Numbered from the stretch's first letter, positions 16,373-26,274 are shown. The stretch is 64,000 nt of DNA from Herbiconiux moechotypicola (GCF_024979255.1 NZ_JANLCN010000014.1:45307-109306), one strand, 5' to 3'. Numbers and translations are program-made. Notes: generated by a model from the letters alone, not told the origin.

Positions 16373-17335
16373 GTGATTCACGCACGGGGCCTCGCGCGCA
16401 CCTTCGAGGGGCGCGGGCGGGGCAGGAAAGACGAGGTGAAGGCCGTCGCCGGCGTCGACATCGATGTCGAGACCGGCGAGATCGTGGGCTTCCTCGGCCC
16501 CAACGGCGCGGGCAAGACCACCACGCTCCGCATGCTCACCACGCTGCTGAAGCCCACGGCGGGCACCGCGACCGTCGCCGGTTTCGATGTGGCGACGCAG
16601 TCGAAAGAGGTGAGGAAGAGCATCGGCTACGTCTCGCAGAGCGGCTCCACCTCGCCCGAGGCGCGTGCCGGTGAGGAGATCATGGACCACGGGATGCTCT
16701 ACGGCATCAGCCGCAGACAGGCCGAGTCGCGAGGTCGCGAGCTGTTCGGGCAACTCGACCTCGAGGGCCTGTGGGAGCGTAAGCCGCAGGCCATGTCGGG
16801 CGGCCAGCGCCGCCGCCTCGACATCGCGATGGGGCTCGTGCACGACCCGCAACTGGTCTTTCTCGACGAGCCGACCACCGGGCTCGACCCGCAGGCGCGC
16901 GCCAACCTCTGGACGCACATCTCCGAGCTGCGCGACACCCGCGGTGCGACGGTGTTCCTCACCACCCATTACCTCGACGAGGCCGACGCGCTGTGCGACC
17001 GCATCCTGGTGATCGATCACGGGTCGATCGTCGCCTCCGACACCCCGGATGCGCTGAAGCGCCAGGTGGCGGGCGATCTGGTCGAGCTCGTGGTGGCCGA
17101 TGCCGCCCAGGCCGCCGCGGCGGCCGAGCTGCTGGGCCGGGTGGCCGACGCCGAGCTCGCGGCCGAGGGCGCCACGGTGTCCGCGCGGGTGCGTGGAGCC
17201 GGCCACGAGATCGCGGGCCTCATCCGCGGGCTCGATGCCGCCGGCATCGCCCTGGAGTCGATCGAGGTGCGCCGGCCGACGCTCGACGACGTCTTCCTCG
17301 ACCTCACCGGCCGCTCGTTGCGAGAGGATGCCTGA
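16373..17335 (+). CDS. ABC-2 exporter ATP-binding protein (DrrA-type)
   Basis: A 320-residue ATPase: Walker A GPNGAGKTT near residue 44, Q-loop YVSQSGSTSP, signature MSGGQRRRL, Walker B LVFLDEPTTGLD, H-loop TTHYLDEAD, and the DrrA-type C-terminal extension ending RPTLDDVFLDLTGRSL. GAAGGAG precedes the GTG. It powers the permease encoded next, probably for export of a drug-like or lipid compound, under the divergent PadR regulator. Confidence 0.92.
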   Translation: MIHARGLARTFEGRGRGRKDEVKAVAGVDIDVETGEIVGFLGPNGAGKTTTLRMLTTLLKPTAGTATVAGFDVATQSKEVRKSIGYVSQSGSTSPEARAGEEIMDHGMLYGISRRQAESRGRELFGQLDLEGLWERKPQAMSGGQRRRLDIAMGLVHDPQLVFLDEPTTGLDPQARANLWTHISELRDTRGATVFLTTHYLDEADALCDRILVIDHGSIVASDTPDALKRQVAGDLVELVVADAAQAAAAAELLGRVADAELAAEGATVSARVRGAGHEIAGLIRGLDAAGIALESIEVRRPTLDDVFLDLTGRSLREDA

Positions 17336-17337
17336 CC

Positions 17338-18090
17338 GTGTTCTGGAGAGAGACCTTCATCGTCTTCCGGCGACAACTGCGCATCGCGCTGCGCAACCCC
17401 GCCTGGGTCATCATCGGGCTGGTGCAGCCGGTGCTCTACCTGTGTCTGTTCGGGCCGCTGCTCGAACCGCTGGCGGGCACGCTGGGCGCCGAGAACGCCT
17501 ACACCCTGTTCGTGCCCGGACTCCTCGTGCAACTCGGGTTGTTCGGGGCCCTGTTCGCCGGCTTCGGGCTCATCGCCGAGTGGCGGGCGGGGGTCGTGGA
17601 GGCCGAGCGGGTCACTCCGGCGAGCCGCACCGCCCTGCTGCTGGGGCGCATCCTGCGTGACGTGCTGCAGCTGTTCGTGCAGGGCATCGTGCTGATCGGG
17701 CTCGCCTTCCTGTTCGGGCTCACGGGGTCGATCCCGGGCATGATCCTGGGGCTCGTGATCACCGTGCTGCTCGGGGCCGCGTGCGCCGCCGCGTCGAACG
17801 CGCTCGCCCTCACCACCAAGAGCGAAGACGTCATGGCGCCGGTGCTCAACAGCATCGCCCTGCCCGTGCTGCTGCTGTCGGGCATCCTGCTGCCCATGAC
17901 CATCGGCCCGCAGTGGCTGCAGGTGGTGAGCGACTTCATGCCCACGAAGTACATCGTGAATGCCATCCGTGAGCTGTTCACGGGTGACTTCTTCACGATC
18001 ACGACGCTGTGGGGCGTGGTGTGGACGCTCGTGCTGTTCGCCGCGGGGCTGTACGTGGGCACCCGCACGTTCCGCAAGGAGAACGCGTAG
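17338..18090 (+). CDS. ABC-2 type exporter permease (DrrB-type)
   Basis: A 250-residue membrane protein with six spans and the ABC-2 pattern: cytoplasmic N-terminus RQLRIALRNPAWV, TPASRTALLLGRILRDV in the central loop, and LSGILLPMTIGPQWLQ before the last helices. It starts 2 bp after the ATPase stop and forms one exporter with it. It ends 25 bp from a convergent, separate ABC-2 system. Confidence 0.9.
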   Translation: MFWRETFIVFRRQLRIALRNPAWVIIGLVQPVLYLCLFGPLLEPLAGTLGAENAYTLFVPGLLVQLGLFGALFAGFGLIAEWRAGVVEAERVTPASRTALLLGRILRDVLQLFVQGIVLIGLAFLFGLTGSIPGMILGLVITVLLGAACAAASNALALTTKSEDVMAPVLNSIALPVLLLSGILLPMTIGPQWLQVVSDFMPTKYIVNAIRELFTGDFFTITTLWGVVWTLVLFAAGLYVGTRTFRKENA

Positions 18091-18115
18091 GGGGCGCCGC
18101 CGGGCCGTTAGTCCG

Positions 18116-18979
18116 CTAGCCGTCCTTGCGGATCCAGCGGAAGGTGAGGCGGCACACGATCAGGCCCGCCACGAGCCAGATGCCGAGCACCACGGCCACC
18201 CAGGGCAGGTTCCAGCTGCCGCCCTGCTCGGCCGCGGCGAACGACTCGGGCAGGAACGCCGCGCGCATCCCCTGCGCGATCCATTTGAGCGGGAACACGC
18301 TCGCCACCGTCTGCAACCACGACGGCAGCATGGTGAAGCTGAGGAAGACGCCCGAGATGAACTGCAGCACCAGCAGGGGTGGGATGATGACGGCGGTGGC
18401 GCTCTTGCCGGTGCGCGGCAGTCGCGAGATGGCGATGCCGAGCACCGCCGAGGTGGTGATGCCGAGCAGGTAGACCCAGGCGAAGGTCACCCAGTTCGCC
18501 GGATCGGCGGGGAGCTCGACCCCGAAGGCGACGCGCGCGAGCAGGAGCAGCAACGCCACCTGCGCGAGCGAGGTGACGAGCACCTGGCCCATCTTGCCGA
18601 TGAAGTACGACAGCACCGGGAGGGGCGTGCCGCCCAGACGCTTGAGGGTGCCGTCGCCGCGTTCGATCGCGATGTCGACGCCGAGGTTCTGCACGCCGCT
18701 CAGCAGGATGCCGGCCGCGATCATCCCGGGCAGGTAGTAGGCGGCCTGGCTGATGCCGCCGGAGCCGTCGGGGTTCGTGCCCACGTTGCCCAGGCCGTCG
18801 AAGGCGACCGAGAAGATGCCGAGCAGCACCACGGGGAAGAGGAAGGTGAAAAAGACGGTGTCGCCGGCGCGAAAGTAGACCGTGGTCTCGTAGCGGATGC
18901 GCGAGAGGCCGAGGCGCAGAGTGCGGCCGGGGGTGAAGCGGCCGGGGGAGACGGGGCCCGTCGTGGGTGTGGCGCTCAT
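18116..18979 (-). CDS. ABC-2 type exporter permease
   Basis: A 287-residue membrane protein with six spans. ERGDGTLKRLGGTPLP is the conserved cytoplasmic loop of drug-exporter permeases and LQFISGVFLSFTMLPSWLQ precedes the last helices. Its ATG overlaps the stop of the ATPase gene upstream (ATGA). It is not closely similar to the neighbouring permease at 17338, so the two convergent systems are not a recent duplication. Confidence 0.9.
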   Translation of the reverse strand: MSATPTTGPVSPGRFTPGRTLRLGLSRIRYETTVYFRAGDTVFFTFLFPVVLLGIFSVAFDGLGNVGTNPDGSGGISQAAYYLPGMIAAGILLSGVQNLGVDIAIERGDGTLKRLGGTPLPVLSYFIGKMGQVLVTSLAQVALLLLLARVAFGVELPADPANWVTFAWVYLLGITTSAVLGIAISRLPRTGKSATAVIIPPLLVLQFISGVFLSFTMLPSWLQTVASVFPLKWIAQGMRAAFLPESFAAAEQGGSWNLPWVAVVLGIWLVAGLIVCRLTFRWIRKDG

Positions 18980-19887
18980 GCGGCGGTCTCCGTCGGGGCG
19001 GGGGCGGGGGCGGTGGCAGTGGCGGTGGCAGTGGCGGCGGGTTCGGCGGTGGCGACCAGGTCGAGGTAGATGTCTTCGAGAGAGGGGCGTATGACCTCGA
19101 GCCCGGCCAGTTCACCATGCTCTGCGGTGAGCCTGCTCACCAGGTGAGACGGCTCCGAGGTGCGTTCTTCGCGCACGGTCGCGCCGTCGTGCCAGCGCAC
19201 GATGGGCACCCGCGCGTCGGCGGGGCCGAGCTGGTCGATGGGGCCGATGTCGATGAGGCGGCCGGCCGCGATCACCCCGGCGCGGTCGCTCAGCTGTGCC
19301 GCCTCGTCGAGGTAGTGGGTGGTGAGAAGGATGGTGGTGCCCTCGGCGGAGAGCGAGCGGATGAGGTCCCAGAACTGCCGCCGCGCCTCCGGGTCGAAAC
19401 CGGTGGTGGGCTCGTCGAGGAAGAGCAGTTCGGGCCGGCCGATGATGCCGAGGGCGACATCGACCCTCCGCCGTTGACCGCCCGACAGTGCCTTCACCCG
19501 CGACCCGGCCTTCGCCTCGAGCCCGACCGCGGAGATCACCTCCTCGACGTCGCGGGGGGAGGGATACAGGCCCGCGACGTGGCGGAGCAGTTCGCGCACC
19601 GAGAGGTTCGCCGACTCCCCGCTCTGCTGCAGCACGATGCCGAGCCGGGCCTTCCACTCCAGCCCGCCGTGCTGGGGGTCGACCCCGAGCACCTCGGCGA
19701 CACCGCCGCTGCGGTCGCGGTAGCCCTCCAGGATCTCGATGGTCGTGCTCTTGCCCGCCCCGTTGGGCCCGAGCAGGGCGAAGGTCTCGCCGTGCGCGAT
19801 CTCGAAGTCGAGTTCGGCGATCGCGGTGAACGAGCCGTAGCTCTTGTGCAGACCGGCGACACGGATGGCGGGAGGTGTGGGGGCCAT
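18976..19887 (-). CDS. ABC-2 exporter ATP-binding protein
   Basis: A 303-residue ATPase: Walker A GPNGAGKST, signature LSGGQRRRV, Walker B LLFLDEPTTGFD, and TTHYLDEAA. The ATG at 19887 fits the family start; the open frame upstream to 19923 is not preferred. The C-terminus carries a low-complexity Ala-Thr then Ala-Pro tail encoded by short tandem repeats at about 19000-19040, absent from typical relatives. Confidence 0.9.
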   Translation of the reverse strand: MAPTPPAIRVAGLHKSYGSFTAIAELDFEIAHGETFALLGPNGAGKSTTIEILEGYRDRSGGVAEVLGVDPQHGGLEWKARLGIVLQQSGESANLSVRELLRHVAGLYPSPRDVEEVISAVGLEAKAGSRVKALSGGQRRRVDVALGIIGRPELLFLDEPTTGFDPEARRQFWDLIRSLSAEGTTILLTTHYLDEAAQLSDRAGVIAAGRLIDIGPIDQLGPADARVPIVRWHDGATVREERTSEPSHLVSRLTAEHGELAGLEVIRPSLEDIYLDLVATAEPAATATATATAPAPAPTETAA

Positions 19888-19957
19888 GAGTCCATCGTGG
19901 CGGCTGCAGTCGACGACTTCCACCCGTCTTCACTGGCGCGCGTGTCGCGCGCTGATG

Positions 19958-19963
19958 TATCCT
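19958..19963 (+). promoter_or_regulatory. Possible -10 hexamer for the hydrolase gene
   Basis: TATCCT is 5 nt before the ATG at 19969; spacing is one base short of the other leaderless examples, so this is weaker. Confidence 0.35.
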
Positions 19964-19968
19964 CATGT

Positions 19969-20790
19969 ATGGATTCAGGAGGGGCCGTGATCACGAAATC
20001 GAGGGTGGGGCGGGAGGCGCGCACCGGCCTGAGGGCTCCGGTGCCCGAGCTCAACGTCGCCGTCGACGTGGGGTCCGGGCCGGTTGTGGTGCTCCTGCAC
20101 GGCATCGCCTCGTCGTCGGCGAGCTGGCGGTCGATCGTGCCGCTGATCTCGCCGCTGTACCGGGTCATCGCCATCGATCTCCTCGGTTTCGGAGGGTCGC
20201 GTGCGAGAGACGGTGCGGAGTTCACTCTCGAGGAGCACGTGGCGGCGGTGCACAAGACGATCCGCAGGCTTCGGCTGCGAAAGCCGTTCACCCTGGTCGG
20301 CCACAGTCTCGGTGGTCTCGTCGCGAGCCGCTACGCGGCCGTCTATCGCCGCGAGCTGTCGCATCTCGTGCTCGTCGCGCCCCCGGTCTATCCCGAGCAG
20401 CGCTATCTCGACGAGATGGTGCAGCGACTGAGGGTCTCGGGCTACCTGCGCTTCTACCGCCTGGTGCGGTCGAGCCGGCCGACCATCGTCAGCAACGTCG
20501 GCCGCCTCTCCCGGTGGTTGCCGGGTGCGGCGATGGCGATCGACGACGAGGCGTGGGAGGCGTTCTCGCTGTCTCTCCAGCACTGCGTCGAGACGCAGAC
20601 GGTCACCGCCGACATTGCGCAGGTCTCGGTGCCGATCGACGTGGTCTACGGGTCGCGCGACCAGGTGATCGTTCCGGCGACCGTCGAGGGGCTCGCGGCG
20701 ATGCACCACGTCACCGTGCACGAGGTCGCCCGAGCCGATCACCTCATGCGCGAGCCGCTGGCGCGGGAGGTGGCCCGCCTGCTGCGGTGA
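19969..20790 (+). CDS. Alpha/beta hydrolase
   Basis: A 273-residue alpha/beta hydrolase. Oxyanion segment VVLLHGIASSSASW, nucleophile elbow GHSLGG (Ser113), acid Asp231 in VYGSRDQVI and His258 in RADHLMRE complete a catalytic triad. The substrate is unknown. GTG at 19987, directly after AGGAGGGG, is an alternative start, but the 2-nt spacing is too short. Its last 47 bp overlap the 3' end of the oppositely oriented gene at 20744. Confidence 0.87.
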   Translation: MDSGGAVITKSRVGREARTGLRAPVPELNVAVDVGSGPVVVLLHGIASSSASWRSIVPLISPLYRVIAIDLLGFGGSRARDGAEFTLEEHVAAVHKTIRRLRLRKPFTLVGHSLGGLVASRYAAVYRRELSHLVLVAPPVYPEQRYLDEMVQRLRVSGYLRFYRLVRSSRPTIVSNVGRLSRWLPGAAMAIDDEAWEAFSLSLQHCVETQTVTADIAQVSVPIDVVYGSRDQVIVPATVEGLAAMHHVTVHEVARADHLMREPLAREVARLLR

Positions 20791-23092
20791 GGGCGTCACT
20801 GGTGCTGGGAACGTGCGGCTCTGGCATGAGCCGGAACCAGAGCCAGATCGCGAGGGTGACGAGCATCACCGCGAGCCCGACGAGCGCCCACCGCAGGCTG
20901 TCGCCGGCCACCTCGTCCCACGACGACGCGTTCGGCACCACCACCAGCGCGAAACAGGCGACAGCGGTGCCCACCAAGCCCGTCCACCACTGCGGGAACT
21001 GCCGCACGATGTCGTGACCCTCGAGGAACCGCAGCGGCAGCAGTGCCACCAGAGGCGCGGTGAGCGAGGAGAGGGCGACCGCGGTGAGCACGTCGAGGGC
21101 GAAGGTCGTGACGGCCACGAGAACAGTGTTGCCCGGCGTCGGGTCGCTCGCGAGAAGCGCCGACAGAGACGAGGTGACGCCGCCTCCCGATTCGGTGGGC
21201 AGCAGCGGCCCGGCTAGCGCTCGCACAGCGTCGGCGCACAGCCACGCGCCGACTCCGAGCACGAGACAGAGCCCCACCGCGAGCCGGGCCAGCACGGCCA
21301 CCGACCTCCGTGAGAGCACGGGCGCCAGCGACACCCCCACGACGAGACCGAAGAGGAAACCCGGGCGGAGGTCGGCGGCCCGCGAGGCGAGCACCGTGAT
21401 GACCGTGAGGGGGAGCAGCCAGAGCTGCGCACGAATGGTCGTGCGCACCCCGCCCGGGTGGCCGAGCGCAGCCCGTCGCACGACCAGTGCGGGCAGCAGA
21501 CAGCACAGTGCGGAGGCGGTGAACAGGGTGACGAACACCCGGATCGCAGTGGAGGCGTCGTGCGCGGCATCGGGGGAGACCGTGACCGATACGGCGGCCC
21601 CCGTGGCGAGAACCGCGACGATTCCTGCTCGTCTCCACCGCAGTGCGGTTCGCCGCCGGGTGGTGCGCGCACCGGGCCCGTCGAGCAGCGACGGCACGCC
21701 GGCCGGGCTCGGCGGACGTGCCGCACCCACCGAGGTGGGGCGGAAGACCGCGCGCACCCGGACGAGCAGTCGGGCGGTGCCGCGGCGGATGCGTGCCCGA
21801 TTCGCGGAGAGCACGGATTCCAGCACCCCGCCCGGCAGGATGACGAGCACGACGATCGAGAGTGCCCCGGCGAGTGCCCGGAGGTGCTGCTCGGGCGAGC
21901 GGGAGAGGACCTCCCGAGCCGTGGGCAGCCAGGCTCCGAACGCCGGGGTGAGCGCAGTGTTCGTGGTGATCGCGGCGCCCTCGGCGGCATCCGAGCCGTC
22001 GTCGTCGCGAGATGTCCGTGGGTCACCCGATGCCCTGCGTCGTTCGAGTGGCTGCTCGACACCGAGGGCCGATGACGCGCCTTCCGCGCTCGTCGCGGGC
22101 GCCGGAGGGTGAGGCGTCGCAGAGCTCGTGCGGTCGGTGGCGGCCTCGGCCGCGGTCTGGTCTCCTCTGCCGGACGGCAGTCGACGCGCTCCAGGAGCAC
22201 CGGCCCCGGCGTCGTCGAGCGACCCGGTCGCCGTCCCGTCGGCCAGGGACGACGCTGCGCCACCTGGTTCGGGCCGCAGTGCAGGATCCGCGGGTGCGGG
22301 CGTGGGGGCATCGATCGGCGGCCCGGGTTCCACGGTCGGCTCGGGTTCCACGGTCGGCTCGGGCGATGGACCGGGAGGCTCCGGCGCCACGGGGCTCCGG
22401 TCGAGCACGATGCCGACCTCGGCGCTCGACGAGACGGCCCCCGGCCTGCCGGCGTAGCTCTGGGAGGCCACGATCCGACGCGATGACTCATCGGCCGGAA
22501 GCTCGTCGAGAACGCACAGCCACGCTCCGTCGGCGGCGACCTGCGTGTCGCATCCGGTGCCGTCGCCGAAGCGCAGCGAGAGCGCTGCCCCCGGGTAGCC
22601 TGTGCCTTCGATCGGCAGTTCGGTCGCCTCTGGTTCGACGATGAGCGTGAGGGTGTCTCCTCCCGGCTCGTCGGTGCCGATGACCGGGGCGCGGAGCAGG
22701 CCGATGTCCAACGTCGTCGACTCCGTGCCGTTGGAGACCTCGATCGGCCCCTCGAAGTCGGGAGGGTCGACGAGCGTGCAGCTCCAGCTGTCGTCGGGCA
22801 GTGCCGTGGTCTCGCACAGCTCGACCATGGTGCCGCCGAGCTCGGTGCTCACCGTGATGGTGGCGCCGCCGTCGTCGAAGCCGGCGAGCTCGAATCCGGG
22901 GAGCTCGCCGGCCTCGGAGACGACCACCGTGCCGGCCGAAGGACTCGTCGTGACCAAGGGTGCGGCCGCCCGGGCGGGTGCCGCAGCGAGCGACACCGGC
23001 ACCGAGAGCAGCGCGGCTGCTGCAGTGGCACCGGCCACGAGGGCGGCGTGCACCGCCGAGCGGTGCGATCGGGAGCCCTCATGCCGGAACAT
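20744..23092 (-). CDS. Modular surface/membrane protein, unknown function
   Basis: A 782-residue protein. A signal peptide (about 1-43) is followed by beta-rich, Ig-like extracellular segments with paired Cys (about 44-232; Cys93/105 and Cys181/193). A Pro/Glu and then Ala/Ser/Arg-rich disordered linker (about 232-380) leads to a C-terminal membrane domain with some eight to ten hydrophobic segments (about 405-770). The membrane half contains ILPGGVLESVLSANR and PGFLFGLVVGVSLAP, reminiscent of an actinobacterial membrane family with an FGL-type motif; that link is tentative. The 5' end begins 72 bp from the aminotransferase gene end. I do not recognise a function. Confidence 0.75.
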   Translation of the reverse strand: MFRHEGSRSHRSAVHAALVAGATAAAALLSVPVSLAAAPARAAAPLVTTSPSAGTVVVSEAGELPGFELAGFDDGGATITVSTELGGTMVELCETTALPDDSWSCTLVDPPDFEGPIEVSNGTESTTLDIGLLRAPVIGTDEPGGDTLTLIVEPEATELPIEGTGYPGAALSLRFGDGTGCDTQVAADGAWLCVLDELPADESSRRIVASQSYAGRPGAVSSSAEVGIVLDRSPVAPEPPGPSPEPTVEPEPTVEPGPPIDAPTPAPADPALRPEPGGAASSLADGTATGSLDDAGAGAPGARRLPSGRGDQTAAEAATDRTSSATPHPPAPATSAEGASSALGVEQPLERRRASGDPRTSRDDDGSDAAEGAAITTNTALTPAFGAWLPTAREVLSRSPEQHLRALAGALSIVVLVILPGGVLESVLSANRARIRRGTARLLVRVRAVFRPTSVGAARPPSPAGVPSLLDGPGARTTRRRTALRWRRAGIVAVLATGAAVSVTVSPDAAHDASTAIRVFVTLFTASALCCLLPALVVRRAALGHPGGVRTTIRAQLWLLPLTVITVLASRAADLRPGFLFGLVVGVSLAPVLSRRSVAVLARLAVGLCLVLGVGAWLCADAVRALAGPLLPTESGGGVTSSLSALLASDPTPGNTVLVAVTTFALDVLTAVALSSLTAPLVALLPLRFLEGHDIVRQFPQWWTGLVGTAVACFALVVVPNASSWDEVAGDSLRWALVGLAVMLVTLAIWLWFRLMPEPHVPSTSDALTAAGGPPPAPAARA

Positions 23093-23164
23093 GAGCGAAA
23101 CTCTACTGGATCAGAGGCGCATCCGGTGAGTTTTTCTCGTCGATCGCGGAATGCCGGATGCCGG

Positions 23165-24361
23165 TCAGGCGAACAGTCGCTGCAGTCTCGCCACACCCTC
23201 GTCGAGTGCGTCGTCGCCGAGGGCGTAGGAGAGTCGCAGGAACCCGCTCGGGCCGAAGGCCTCGCCGGGAACGGTGGCCACCTCGACCTGGTCGAGGATG
23301 AGGTCGGCGAGCTCGAGCGAGGTGGTGGGGGTGACCCCACCCCAGGTGCGGCCGAGCAGGCCGGTGACATCGGGGTAGACGTAGAAGGCGCCTTCGGGCA
23401 GCGGTGTGTGCACGCCCTCGATGGCGTTGAGGCCGTCGACGATGCGCCGCCGGCGGCGCTCGTAGGTGGCGCGCATCTCCTCCACGGTGTCCTGCGGGCC
23501 GGTGAGGGCGGCGATCGCGGCGCGCTGCGACACGTTCGCCACGTTCGAGCTGAGGTGCGACTGCAGGTTCGACGCGGCCTTGATGGCATCGGCCGGCCCG
23601 ACCATCCAGCCCACTCGCCATCCGGTCATCGCGTAGGTCTTCGCCACACCGTTGACGAGGATGGTGCGGTCGGCCAGCGCGGGCACGGCCTCGACGATCG
23701 ACACGGCGCGCACGCCGTCGTAGACCAGGTTCTGGTAGATCTCGTCGCTGATCACCCACAGTCCGTGCTCCTCGGCCCACTCGCCGATCGCCTTCGTCTG
23801 CTCGGGGGAGTAGACGGCGCCGGTGGGGTTGGAGGGTGAGACGAACAGCAGCACCTTGGTGCGCTCGGTGCGGGCGGCCTCGAGCTGCTCCACGGTGACG
23901 AGGTAGTTCTGGTCGCTGCCCGCGAACACCTCGACGGGCACACCGCCGGCGAGGGCGATGGCTTCGGGGTAGGTGGTCCAGAACGGGGTCGGCACGAGCA
24001 CCTCGTCGCCCGGGTCGAGGAGGGTGGCGAACGACTCGTAGACGGCCTGCTTGCCGCCGTTGGTGACGATGACCTGCGAGGGCGAGACCTCGAGCCCGCT
24101 GTCGCGGAGCGTCTTCGCCGCGATGGCCTCGCGGAGGTCGGGGAGACCGGCCGCGGGCGTGTACCGGTGGTTGCGCGGATCGATGACGGCGGCGGCCGCG
24201 GCCTCCACGATGTGCTCGGGGGTGGGGAAGTCGGGCTCGCCGGCGGCGTAGCTGACGACCGGCCGCCCGGCGGCCTGGAGGCTCTTCGCCTTGGCGTCGA
24301 CCTTGAGGGTCGCCGACTCGGCGATGGCGGAGATGCGTGCGGAGATGCGGGGGTGGCTCAC
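23165..24361 (-). CDS. Class I aminotransferase, probable aspartate aminotransferase
   Basis: A 398-residue fold-type I PLP enzyme. Landmarks: [46 protein letters not shown], the PLP lysine in [16 protein letters not shown] (Lys241) and the C-terminal Arg in GFLRLSYA. This is the AspC Ib pattern, so aspartate:2-oxoglutarate transamination is likely. GTG at 24361 is preferred to GTG at 24367 because a minus-strand TAGGCT lies exactly 7 nt upstream. In actinobacteria an aminotransferase is often found close to tRNA-Trp-secE, as here. Confidence 0.9.
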   Translation of the reverse strand: MSHPRISARISAIAESATLKVDAKAKSLQAAGRPVVSYAAGEPDFPTPEHIVEAAAAAVIDPRNHRYTPAAGLPDLREAIAAKTLRDSGLEVSPSQVIVTNGGKQAVYESFATLLDPGDEVLVPTPFWTTYPEAIALAGGVPVEVFAGSDQNYLVTVEQLEAARTERTKVLLFVSPSNPTGAVYSPEQTKAIGEWAEEHGLWVISDEIYQNLVYDGVRAVSIVEAVPALADRTILVNGVAKTYAMTGWRVGWMVGPADAIKAASNLQSHLSSNVANVSQRAAIAALTGPQDTVEEMRATYERRRRRIVDGLNAIEGVHTPLPEGAFYVYPDVTGLLGRTWGGVTPTTSLELADLILDQVEVATVPGEAFGPSGFLRLSYALGDDALDEGVARLQRLFA

Positions 24362-24368
24362 GGCCACC

Positions 24369-24374
24369 AGCCTA
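24369..24374 (-). promoter_or_regulatory. -10 hexamer for leaderless aminotransferase transcript
   Basis: Minus-strand TAGGCT ends 7 nt before the GTG at 24361. It decides between two in-frame GTG codons. Confidence 0.5.
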
Positions 24375-24381
24375 CCGACTC

Positions 24382-24999
24382 CTACTTGGTGAGCACCGGG
24401 AAGGCGTCGGAGAGTGCGCTCAGGATGGACTGCACCGCGATCGAGAGCAGCAGCAGCCCGAAGATGCGGGTGACGATGCTCATGCCGGTCGGCTTCACGA
24501 TGCGGGCCACCTGCGGTGCGAAGTAGAGCGCCACGGCGATGACGATCGAGACGAAGAGGATCATGACGATTCCCGCGCCGTAGTCGAACAGGCTGTCGTA
24601 GGTCTCCTGGAACGTGATCACGAGGCTGATCGCGCCGGGCCCCGCGATCACCGGGATGGCGAGCGGTACCACCACGGGCGACTGCTTGTCGGAGACGGTG
24701 ACGATGTTGCTCTTCGCCGTGAGCATCGCCCAGCCGATGGTGGCCACGAGCAGGTTGCCCGCGATGCGGAACGAGGTGAGGTCGATGCCGAAGGCCTGCA
24801 GCACGAAGCTGCCGCCGACCAGCGACACCGTGAGCACGGCGAACACGGCGAGACCCACGAGCAGGCCCAGGCGCTTCTGGCGGCCGGGATCGAAGTCCTT
24901 CGTGAGGTTGAGGAAGATCGGCAGGCTGCCGATCGGGTTGGTGATGGTGAGGAGGCCGATGGCGCTCGTGACGAGCGTGGGCGTGGAGATGTCGGTCAC
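24382..24999 (-). CDS. MarC-family integral membrane protein
   Basis: A 205-residue membrane protein of the MarC/UPF0056 family with six spans; [18 protein letters not shown] and [18 protein letters not shown] are the two internally repeated half-motifs of the family. Its GTG overlaps the stop of the preceding AI-2E family gene (GTGA), so they are coupled. Despite the name, a role in antibiotic resistance is not established for the family. Confidence 0.9.
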   Translation of the reverse strand: MTDISTPTLVTSAIGLLTITNPIGSLPIFLNLTKDFDPGRQKRLGLLVGLAVFAVLTVSLVGGSFVLQAFGIDLTSFRIAGNLLVATIGWAMLTAKSNIVTVSDKQSPVVVPLAIPVIAGPGAISLVITFQETYDSLFDYGAGIVMILFVSIVIAVALYFAPQVARIVKPTGMSIVTRIFGLLLLSIAVQSILSALSDAFPVLTK

Positions 25000-26030
25000 T
25001 GCAGGGCCTGTCTGGGCACGACGACCTGTTTGACGATGATGAGCAGGCTCGCCACCACCGGAACGGCGATGAGGGCGCCGAGCACGCCGAGGAGCGTGCC
25101 GCCCACGAGTGCGCCGATCACCACCAGGATGCCGGGCACGTCGACGGCCTTGTTCATGATGCGCGGACTGAACACGTAGGCCTCCACCTGCATGTAGACG
25201 AGGAAGTAGATGCCGATGGCGATCGCCTCGGTGGGCGAGTCGGTGAGCGCGATGAAGGTGATGAGGATGGCGCTGATGACGGTTCCGACGAGCGGGATGA
25301 GGGCCAGCATGAAGGCCACGACGGCCAGTGCGCCGGCGAACGGCACCCCGATGATGAGCATCGCGATGAACCCGAACACGCCGTTCGTGCCCGCGAGGAT
25401 GACCTGGCCGCTGACGTACTTGCCGATCGAGCGCACGATCTGCTCGGTGATCGAGGCGACGCCCTCACGGCGGGAGGCGGGGATCAGGATGTAGAAGCCC
25501 GCCTTCACGGCGTCGAGGGAGCTGAGGAAGAACAGGGTGAGCACCACCACGAGGATGCCGCCGGTGAGGCCGTTGAGCAGGGCCATGCCGATCTTCAGCA
25601 CCCCGCCGCTCAGGGTGGCGATGTTGTTGGGGTCGGAGAGGTAGGTCTCCAGGTCGTGCACGAGCTTCTGGGTGTCGACCGAACTGCCGAACACCTCGGT
25701 GAACCAGGCCTGCTGGCTCACGCTCTGCACGAGCTGGGGAAGCGCCTCCACCATCTCGGTCGTCTGGGTGACCACGGCGGGGATGACGAGGAAGAACACC
25801 AGCACGGCGAAGGCGATCACGAGGATGAACACGATGACGATCGACCAGCCGCGCGGGATGCGGCGCCTGGTGAGCCAGCGCACGAGCGGGTCGAGCCCGA
25901 GGGCCAGGAAGAGCGCGGCGAGGATGCAGATGACCACGGTCGACAGCTGCACGAAGGCGAAACCGAGGGCGATGGCGATCAGCCCGCCCAGTGTGGCGAT
26001 GAAGCCGATCCTGAAGGCACCCGTGCGCAT
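24996..26030 (-). CDS. AI-2E family transporter (UPF0118 type)
   Basis: A 344-residue membrane protein with about eight spans. Conserved features are the LARGE-domain-like start [63 protein letters not shown] and the C-terminal [32 protein letters not shown] (parts). Family members transport small molecules, including autoinducer-2, or act as Na+/H+ exchangers; the substrate is not readable. Confidence 0.9.
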   Translation of the reverse strand: MRTGAFRIGFIATLGGLIAIALGFAFVQLSTVVICILAALFLALGLDPLVRWLTRRRIPRGWSIVIVFILVIAFAVLVFFLVIPAVVTQTTEMVEALPQLVQSVSQQAWFTEVFGSSVDTQKLVHDLETYLSDPNNIATLSGGVLKIGMALLNGLTGGILVVVLTLFFLSSLDAVKAGFYILIPASRREGVASITEQIVRSIGKYVSGQVILAGTNGVFGFIAMLIIGVPFAGALAVVAFMLALIPLVGTVISAILITFIALTDSPTEAIAIGIYFLVYMQVEAYVFSPRIMNKAVDVPGILVVIGALVGGTLLGVLGALIAVPVVASLLIIVKQVVVPRQALQ

Positions 26031-26093
26031 CCTGTGTCTCCGTCCCTGCCTTTTGCGGTGCCATCCGATCTGACCTACACTGTCTGTCGGTGG

Positions 26094-26120
26094 TTGAAAC
26101 CTGCCAAGCTTTTCTATGCC
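26094..26120 (+). promoter_or_regulatory. Candidate promoter of tRNA-Trp/secE-nusG
   Basis: TTGAAA at 26094-26099 and TATGCC at 26115-26120 are separated by 15 bp, shorter than ideal. This is the best match in the 146-bp gap 26031-26176, which otherwise shows no gene. Confidence 0.3.
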
Positions 26121-26176
26121 TATTTTCTCGCCTCGGCCTGAAGTGAGTGTAGCGAAGCCGCTGGGTTTCGGCGCTT

Positions 26177-26249
26177 AGGGCGGTGGCTCAATTGGTAGAG
26201 CAGCGGTCTCCAAAACCGCAGGTTGCAGGTTCGAGTCCTGTCCGCCCTG
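26177..26249 (+). tRNA. trpT: tRNA-Trp (CCA anticodon)
   Basis: A 73-nt cloverleaf. The acceptor stem AGGGCGG pairs with CCGCCCT and is followed by discriminator G. The anticodon stem GCGGT/ACCGC encloses loop CTCCAAA with anticodon CCA at 26210-26212. The T arm carries GGTTCGAGTCC. The 3' CCA is not encoded. Its place just before secE is conserved in actinobacteria. Confidence 0.97.
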
Positions 26250-26274
26250 CACCTGTTCGAAAGGTAATGACACG

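Noticed and set aside
19000..19040. Tandem GGTGGCAGTGGC repeats as a regulatory repeat
   Set aside because: They are in frame in the ATPase gene and encode an Ala-Thr tail, so coding low complexity explains them.
23128..23164. Possible small gene between the 782-residue protein and the aminotransferase
   Set aside because: The gap is too short and has no start codon with a ribosome binding site or -10 at leaderless spacing.
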